A DNA stretch of 64,000 bases, taken from contig ML978123.1 in NCBI GenBank assembly GCA_010015805.1, positions 2,418,001 through 2,482,000 on the forward strand, in the 5' to 3' direction. Source of the stretch: Rhizodiscina lignyota (Eukaryota > Ascomycota > Dothideomycetes > Aulographales > Rhizodiscinaceae). Made by a program: the position numbers and the translations under genes. Under the pieces are notes generated by a model, which was not told the DNA's origin, searched no databases, and saw only the letters and a program-made list of their open reading frames with translations. Shown one piece after another: positions 56,245 to 64,000 of this stretch (position 1 is its first letter; each line of letters begins with the position of its first letter).

Positions 56245-59200
56245 ATGCCATCTGTCGACAGGGAAACGTCTCGCGAGTCCCGCGACCGAGATGCGATCGT
56301 CAAGCACAAGCATTCTTCTTCAGAAATCATTGCGGGAAGAGCAATTCCTATGTAAGGACTGGAGCACTTTGCATCATCTCTTCTTGTTTATAAAAATACT
56401 TGTCTACGAACCATGACACTGACCGCCCGTCTCCGCTCTCTCAGGTGGGATAGCTCTGACCCTGATCGCGCTCCTCCTCCACTCCCTTTAAATCCGAATC
56501 CAAATTCTCCCATCACGACTCGCGCCGGTACATCAGCGGCAATCGCAGAGACCGCGAGGCTCCTCCAAGAGAAGGCAACAGAGAGTGTCTCCCCAAGCAA
56601 ATACACTTCGAATCCCCTCCCAGAATCCTCGCCCGAAAAGTCGCCTGAGCGTTCATTAATCAAAGGAGTGCAGCATCGACGCCTCCAATCTCTGCAAACT
56701 TCGAGTAACAGTGATCTACGAACGTTCCTCAGTGGCAATGGCGCCAGATCCCCAGAGCGATCCCCAGAGCGACCACTGTCTCTTGGAAATCTCGACTCCC
56801 TCTCCAGGCCAGCATCTCCTGAGAAAGCCCCCTCGCGGGCGACCACACCTACACCAAGTGTAAAGCGTTCCCCTCCCAAGCCTATTTTGGGAGAAAACAC
56901 TCCTCCTTCCTCGACCATGCTGGCTCTTCAAGCGATGTCTGCTCGAGACTTCCAGGAAGGTCCGCCATTGTCAAACATTACAAATACTGCTTCGTCCTCT
57001 TCTGTCCGCAGTCCTCCCTCGACGACCCCCGGACCAGAGTTTGGAAGCCTTCATACACACATCCTTTCCCTTACGACCATTGCCACGAATCTTCAACGGG
57101 AGATGCAGAATCTCTCCCGCCGATCAAAAGACAATGCGACCGACTTGATCAGCCTCAAAGAGGCTACCAATGCCCGTGATGAGGACATTCGTAAATCATT
57201 GCGCGAGCTCGTCCTCAAGGTTAGCGATGGCATTGGATCACGCTCAACAGGCCCTTTCGGCATTCCATTCCTCGACAACGCTGAGCCACACTTAACACCC
57301 AAGTCGAACAAGTCTTACTCGCTCCCTCGCATTCCCAGCCCCGGTACGTTGTTCGACGATGGTGGGCGCAGTCCTTCACCTTATTCAGTCGAGGGAGCTG
57401 CAAGCGTCGCGATGCTCGAGAAAATCATTCGCGAGATGGTCACGAAGGAAGGACAAGATAGACTTCTCAGCCAGTTGTCTACACTTTTTGAGAAGGCTCA
57501 GAAGGAGTCCGGCGACACCGCACAGAAAGTCTCAGAGCTGGTCGAATTCATCAAGGACAGTAGCAACAGTCAAGCACTCGTTCGACGTCAGGGTGAAAAT
57601 GGATCTGGCAACGGCGGACCACCCCGAATCGGTGACGGAGATTTCGACAAGTCTGCAATGCCTGGTCCTCTTACTGTGGCAAAGAGTGAAGCTGGGAATG
57701 GAAAGCCTTATACCTCCCCCCGAGCAGCAGATTTTGTCACAAACGATATTATCAAGATGCTCAAGAAAATGATGGACGCCGTGACCAATACAGGCGGACT
57801 AACAGGCGAGGTTAAAGCTGCCCAGCATATCCTCCGTGGTGAAGTCTTGCATATGGGCCGAGATTTGGCGCGTAAGATTGACGAAGCACACCAAGCGAAG
57901 GACATGTCACGGGCGATTGAGGACGGTGCCAGCAAACAGGACATCGCCGCCATCGTTGAACAAGGCCTTGCAGACTTGAAGTTACACCTTGATAGCGTTA
58001 TGCGCGAAAAGCGACGACAGAGCACTTCGACCATCGTCAGCAGGAGCTCGGTCGACAACCAGCAAGTATATGATGTAGTCAAGCATGCTCTTGCCGAGCG
58101 TGACTTAGACCAAGCACAAGCCGGAAACATGTCACTTGCAGAAACCGATAAGGACGCCATTCTCCAAGCAGTGAGAGATGCATATGAGACTTACCAGCCG
58201 GAAGTCAAGATCGAACAATTCGGGCTAGAAAGAGACGAGATCCTGCAATGTCTCAAGGAAGGCCTGGATGATTATCGAGAATCCGCAGCTGCTCCTGCTG
58301 TCGACAAACAAGACATTTTGGACGCAGTGCATGATGGCATGCAGCACTTCCAACCGCCACCTCCGATGAATGAGATGCGAGAGCTACGCGACGAGATGCT
58401 TGCTGCTCTGCATGAGTCTCTTAGCCAACTTCAGCCGAGCCAGCGCGAGCAGATCAACCGCGAGACGGAGATCATGCGCAATACCATCATCGATGTGGTG
58501 CGAGATACGCTCCGCACCCACGCCAATGGTGGGCCTCAGGAAATATCCATCTCCCGAGAGGACTTGTTCGAGGCTGTTCAGAATGGACTTGCAAGCAGCG
58601 GCACACCGTTTGGCCGCTATGGTGAACAAGTGGTGAATCTGATCCACGAACTTCTGAACGACATGCGTGCCGAGTTCAAGGACTACAGTACTGCCAATGG
58701 CCGTGACACCGAGCAAGTACTCGATGCGATGAAAGATGGACTTGAGAGTCTGCGAGGCGAAATCGAGAGCTATGTCGACAGGAGCCAGGACGTGACCGGT
58801 AAGAGCGAGATTATCGACGCAGTGAGATCTGGACTGGACAACCTCAGAATGGATGTCGAGCAATTCGTGTCAGAAGGGATCAAGAGTGATAACGCTGTTA
58901 GCGTCCCCAACATGATCACCTACATCAAGTCAGAATTTGAGCAGTTGCACGAAGCCATCAGGAACCAAGACCACGCGGCGAATGAGCAGACTATTATGAA
59001 CGCGCTCCACGCAGGATTCGAATCTCTCCGCGCTAATGTTGGCACTCGCGGTCTGGGGGATGATGACGGCGAAGAGCTAAACGGCGCGATGAAGGAAGAG
59101 TTCGAGCGGCTCAAGGAGACTGTGCTCGTTGGAACTACTACCAACCGCGACGATGTGCTTGCAACACTCAGGGAAGGATTTGGCGAGATCAACGGTCGTC

Positions 59201-62200
59201 TTGAAGCTTTACCCGCGCCAGATGGAATGGATATGGCGAGCTTGAAGGAGGAGCTGGAGCATCTTCGTACCACATTGGGCAGTTCGATGATTCGCTCTGG
59301 AGGTGCGGATAAAGATGAAATCATTGAAGCCGTCCGCGAAGCCGTAGAGGCTATTCGTCCCCAAGCCGTTCCCGAGCGCAGTGCGGAGGAGATGGAAACT
59401 CTGCAGGCTATTCAAGACGACATCACACGCTTGCGAGAATCATTCAGCTCTGGACTCGTTCCATCCAATCCCAGCCCTGATAAAGAGGAGCTGATTCAGG
59501 TGCTCAAACAAGGTCTGGACGAGATTCGAGCCACTGCAGGCAACGGCGGACTCAATGGCGCATTCATAGAGGCTCTCCAAGGGCAGTTCGACCAACTCCG
59601 ACAAACCATTGCAAATACCGGCGCATCTCGCGCGGACGGTACCGAGGAGATTCTTGATACTGTGCGCCTCGGCCTTGACGATCTTCAATCCCATATGGAC
59701 AAGAAGCTCGAGAACCGGGACGGTCAAATGTCTGCGACCGGCGAATTTCTAGATGCGCTCAACGAGGGCCTGGAGAATCTTAGAGCCGACCTGCTGAAGA
59801 CAGTTGACAAGCCCGTCGATATGACTGTGTCATATGAGATCCTAGACACGTTGAAGAGCGGCATTGCAGAGCTGCGAGCTGAAATGGACAAACTCAAAGG
59901 CAGAGGCGATCTCAAGGACACCAATCGTCCTGGCAATGAGATTGTGCTTGCTGATGCCAGTGATGTTGGTCTTTCCCGTGACATCCAAGACGTTCCAGAG
60001 ACGGCTATGACGACAGATGTGCTTCGCCGCAACGACTTGGAAAAGGTGGAGGTCATGCTAGCGCAGCTTCAAATCAAAGTTGAAGCTATGGATGCCAATA
60101 TTCAAAGCACGCCTATTCCGCCACCTGCAGCAGAGCGAGAGATACCAATAGAACCAAGAGAGCCCGCAGAGCCGGCTCCTGGAACCGTTACGAAGGACGA
60201 TCTAGCCTCCATTGAGGACATCCTGAGGGATCTTCAAGCGATGGTCAGTGTCGTTGCCACTCGGGAAGACCCTGAGGGTGTGGCAAAGAAGGAGGACACC
60301 GACGCAATTGAGACTCTGCTCAGGAATACGAAGGCTCAAATAGAAGACAGCTTCCCCAACCCCGAAACTGCGGTTACAAAAGAGGGGATTGATGCCATCG
60401 AAACTATCGTTCGCAATACGAGCGACAGGCTAGAATCCATTAACACTACCATCGAAGAGCTACCCTCGAAAACCGATGTGACAGTCGTCGAAGTTCTAGT
60501 CCATGACATAAAGAAGCTTGCAGAGGACATGAAAGAAAAACTGGAAGCAGTCGACAACAGCGATGAGAAAATCCAGAAGAAGGATATCGACTTGGTTGGC
60601 GAGACGTGCATGGAGATCAGGAACAAGCTCGCGGATATCCTCCCTGCCGATAGCTCAGTCGCAACAAAGGATGCCGTCGAGCAGCTTACCGGCCTCCTGA
60701 ACGACTTCCGTGAGAGTCATGACAAGATGAGAGACACGTATGAGAATGATCTCGGTGTCACTGCTCAGGCCTTTGACGACCGCAAGAAGGAAGCCGAGGA
60801 AGTGATGCTGTCCATCACAGCGGTCAAAATATTCTTGGAGGAAGTCAAGGAAGAGCTGAAAGCAAAGGTCGAGGAAGGAAGTGAAGGCGTCAACGGTCTT
60901 TCCGAGGCTGTCAAAAATCTCGAGTCGACTATGGTTGTTGGAATTGGCCCAGTTTCTGACGACGTGAAAGCCCTTGTCGAGACTGTGAATAACGAATTCG
61001 AAAAGGCCAACAGCTCGATTCAATTCCTCAAGGAACATCAGGAAGAAAAGGCTGCCATTCATATCGAGAAGCTGGATGAACACAAGACGGCTGTCGTTTC
61101 TGAGTTCACTACCAAGCTGGATGAGCACTTTGCCACTCTCATGTCCAAATACGACGATGCGCAAGTCCAAATGGAAATCCAAGGCAGATCGATCGAAGAG
61201 AAAACTGCAGAGCAATCGGCCCTTCTAACGGGTACCAAAGAGATGGCAGAAGAACTTCGTCTGACCATTGATACGCTTGGCAGCGCCGTGACAAGTATGC
61301 AAGAGACGTTCAACGAGACTGCCCAGAAGCTGGGTGACGATTCTCCTTTCAAGACTCTGTTTGAGAAGATCGATGAGACGACTACGAAAATGGACGACGT
61401 CGCGACGGAAGTTAAAGTCGACGGCCAGCTCACGCGCGAAAGTCTTCAGGAGAGTCTTCGCGACGAGATTGCCAAGGCTGTTACTGCCGTCAACAGTTTG
61501 CAGGGAGAAGTCAACAATTTGCAGGGAGGAGTGGACAGCTTGCAGGGCGGAGTCAACAATTTGCAAGGAGAAGTCACGGAGTATCATCCGCAGTTTCTGG
61601 TCACTCTCCGCGAAATCCAGGCCCTCGTCAATCAGCATTATGAGCACTCGCAAAAGGCTCAAGAAGCAGCTGAAGAGGCTGCTAAAGCCGCTGCAGAAGA
61701 GTCGAGATCGCACGCGGAGGAAATCAAGAGCAGCTTTTCCGCTCTGCCCGCGCTGATGCCAGCACCTCCACCGCTCCCAGCGATAGAGCCGGTGGTGGTG
61801 GAGAAGTACAATGATGCCGAGATCCAGGAGAAACTCAACAGGCTCATGGAAATCGCAAGCGTTTCTCAGACTTCTGAAGTGCAGCTCCAACGTCTCGATA
61901 AGATTCACGAACAGGTCATGGCAAATGCTGCAGAGTTTTCGGCCTTTGTCGCCTCACAGACAAGACTGATTGAAGAAAACCATGAGAGCAGAGAGAAGGA
62001 GGCAGAAGAAGCGCGTCTTTTGCTGGAGCGCCGAGAGAAAGAGGCAGAAGAGATACGTCTTTTGCTTGAGCGCCGCCAGAGCGAGATGGAGCACCGCCAG
62101 AGCGAAAAGGAGCAGCTCGACAGCGAGATTCAGAATATGGCTTCCGACAAAGCATCCTTGGCGGAGGAGATCGAACACCTCCGTTATGATCGTGATGCCC

Positions 62201-63621
62201 TGCTAGCCCACAAGAGTCGCCTCGCTGCCGATGTCTCGTCCATTGAGACTGCTCTTCATATCCGACGTGAAGAGCTCCATACCATGGACGCCAAAGCCGA
62301 TGCATTGGAACGTCGCATCCTCAACGGCATCATGGACCACTCTCGGGCCCTACTCATGCAGCGATCCCTGAAGGCTCAAACAATCAAGGAAAGTCAGGGC
62401 CAGAGAGCGAGCATGCCACAGCGGAATATCAGCACTGCATCACACAGCACTATCTCATCGCTCCCACCGCCAAGCGCTGCTGTCCAAGGTCTCAGTATGG
62501 CTCTGAAGACTCGGCCCGGCGCGAAGCGCAATGGGCCAATGTACAGCGGCAATGGTGGTGGTGCCAATGACGGCCACACGGCTCGCCGTATCATGTCTCT
62601 GAGTCAAATTACTGGAAACGCTGTCAGCGGCGCAAAGCCGTACTATGGACAGAGCATAGCTCCCCAACAAGGAAACCTAAGCGGCGGTATGAAGCGGAGC
62701 CACTCGGTGAAAACTCAATGGCCAAGGAAACCTTCTTGGAACACTGAAAAGGCACCCAAGAGCCGAGTTGTGTCCGTTTCAGAGATTGAGGAGGACAAGG
62801 AGAACGCAGCTGAAGAAATGGATGCAGACGCGGATGCCACTGCCCTCGTTCTTGCGAATCCAGCACTTGCTCTTGTCCCACCGCCGGAGACCGAGCCAGA
62901 GACTGTTGAGGTCTACGCTGAAGCCGAGACAGAGCGTGAACTAGAGCAGTTTGATGAGGCTAGCGAGGCAGGCACGGAACGGCACACCAACCATGACGAC
63001 GAGACGATAACCGAACTTGAGACCGAGAGCGCTTATCCCGCGTCTACTATGGACCATACTGAGGCAGAGCGTAGCGAGGCAGAGACGCCAAGTGAGGATC
63101 GGCGGTCGAGCTACGGCACTGTAGTCACTGGCTCGAGAGAGTCGGACGTCTCGTACAGCACTGGTTCATACTTTACGGAGACTGAGACGGAAACAGAGCG
63201 AGCCAGCTCTGTTCTGGGTGCAGTCACCGCACAGCATGACGAGGATGAAGAGGACGAGAGCGAAGGCAGCGAAGGCAGCGAGGAAGGGAGCGCGGACGGG
63301 TCGGACGGCGAAGGGTCCGAGGTCAGTGAAGATGCAGAGACTGAAGGACACACGCATGAGGATCATGAGCACGCGGAAGTGGAGAGTGCTATGAGCGGAG
63401 AAGAATCGCATCTTACGGAAACGGAGACTCATGTCGAGGCGGCTCCGAGCGCGGGTGGTGAGCACCAGCACACGAAGGAGTTCATGATCTTCAATACTCC
63501 TGCTCCTAGCGATAGCGGCCTGGGCTCGGACCTGCCGACGGCAGCAATGATGAGTGGTTCAGAGACTGATTACTTTAGGCGTGCAGCGGAGGACGCTACG
63601 TCGGCGTTGTCGGGCAAGTAG
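56245..63621 (+). CDS. giant repetitive coiled-coil protein, 2427 aa, function unknown
   Basis: Exon 56245-56351, 93-nt intron (GTAAGG, branch CACTGAC, CTCTCAG), exon 56445-63621. Splicing gives MPSVDRETSRESRDRDAIVK, then SSSEIIAGRAIPMWDSSDPD; an ATG at 56413 inside the intron would miss the first exon. After a Pro/Ser-rich region with SPEKSPERS repeats (to about residue 230), the middle is built of many copies of a roughly 35-60-residue helical unit resembling EILDAVRxGLDxLRxDVE. A long coiled coil follows (about 1400-2020). Residues about 1700 hold four seven-residue repeats. The tail is basic, then strongly acidic with ETETETERAS. Such a layout suggests an extended structural scaffold or tether, but I cannot name the family; spindle, septal-pore or organelle tethering are guesses. 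Confidence 0.8.
61492..61575. repeat. four 21-bp coding tandem repeats
   Basis: Four units of the form AAYARTTTGCARGGAGRAGTC encode NSLQGEV, NNLQGGV, DSLQGGV and NNLQGEV. The seven-residue period equals one coiled-coil heptad, so units can be gained or lost while keeping the coil register. Confidence 0.9.
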
Positions 63622-63845
63622 GTTGATGGTATTGTTTGTGCTATCCTTCTTTTACTGGTTGAATGTACATTCTTCTGCCGAGTGATCGGTCGAGTATGAT
63701 TTGGACGTTTCCCCTTCTGGATCAACCTGCTCCCGTCAGGGTGCCTGTTGGTCAAATGATAACGATGCTTAACAATAGCAAAATTGTAGCTCTCATTTCA
63801 GGGGACAAGATTAGTGGATCACAGTGTCTGTCTCATTTCATCATG

Positions 63846-64000
63846 CTACTGGAAATACGGCCCACACATCGCCTCGAAATTCTTCACGTCTCCGTTGTGC
63901 GCGACGATGCCATGATCTCCAAATTTCCTTACCATGTCATTGCTCTTTGTGAATTGGGCCCAATTCTGCGAGGCAAGGCCGCCGTGCGGATCGTTCACGA
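63846..64000 (-). CDS. 3' end of a gene running off the window, unknown
   Basis: On the minus strand an open frame enters from the right edge and stops at 63846-63848. The final 50 residues include NDPHGGLASQNWAQFTKSND, MVRKFGDHGIVAHNGDV and NFEAMCGPYFQ. It is coding-like in composition and codon use, convergent with the coiled-coil gene, and 224 bp from its end. The family is not recognised from this fragment. The rest of the gene lies outside the window. Confidence 0.65.
   Translation of the reverse strand, partial: VNDPHGGLASQNWAQFTKSNDMVRKFGDHGIVAHNGDVKNFEAMCGPYFQ

Noticed and set aside
61225-61908. 227-codon frame antisense to the coiled-coil gene
   Set aside because: Leu-rich mirror of Glu/Lys codons; coding strand is clear.
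56245-63621. Leashin (Woronin-body tether) identity for the giant coiled-coil protein
   Set aside because: General architecture is compatible, but I could not match specific conserved segments, so no name was given.
1-64000. CRISPR arrays, bacterial operons, plasmid origins
   Set aside because: No regularly spaced repeats of that kind; genes are intron-bearing and fungal.

Overview
This window is nuclear DNA of a filamentous ascomycete (Pezizomycotina, most likely Dothideomycetes). The evidence is short spliceosomal introns (about 50-90 nt, GTRNGY...CTRAY...YAG), a WOPR-family regulator, KAR9 and ApsA/Num1 homologues, and an AT-shifted repeat zone whose copies differ mostly by transitions, as repeat-induced point mutation (RIP) leaves them. 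Exon structures were worked out by hand from splice signals and reading-frame continuity; they have not been checked against transcripts.

Layout. Positions 1-11.5 kb form an accessory, repeat-rich zone: a five-copy degenerate repeat (1886-2830), a four-exon gene with a GIY-YIG-like nuclease motif and a C-terminal six-cysteine cluster (2880-5421), two lineage-type genes (6626-7450 and 7881-8738) with decayed partners of each, and two copies of a tRNA-like element, one well formed (10337-10486) and one decayed and inverted (1716-1810). From 11.5 kb to the right edge the window is mostly conserved single-copy gene space: HAD-type 2-haloacid dehalogenase, ribosomal protein eL18, ADE2, coatomer zeta, the ribosome-quality-control factor RQC2/NEMF, KAR9, a fungal protein of unknown function, acylphosphatase, a protein with an LPAEIR F-box-like motif, mitochondrial serine hydroxymethyltransferase, a small type I membrane protein, the Hsp90 co-chaperone CNS1, the PH-domain cortical anchor ApsA/Num1, a small soluble cytochrome b5, a WOPR (Wor1/Ryp1/Sge1-like) regulator with an unusually long upstream region, the SSU processome WD protein SOF1, a 2427-residue repetitive coiled-coil protein, and the 3' end of one more gene.

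Functional links. Translation and ribosome biology recur (eL18, RQC2, SOF1), one-carbon and purine metabolism is represented by SHMT and ADE2, and two nuclear/spindle-positioning factors (KAR9 and ApsA) lie about 16 kb apart. Nothing resembles a secondary-metabolite cluster. No virus-derived element or intact transposon was recognised.

The most unusual item is the tRNA-like element at 10337-10486. Its acceptor stem is perfect only if a 50-nt GT...AG segment is removed from between acceptor bases 6 and 7, in addition to a conventional intron next to the anticodon. The same 50-nt block is almost unchanged in the decayed copy 8.5 kb away.
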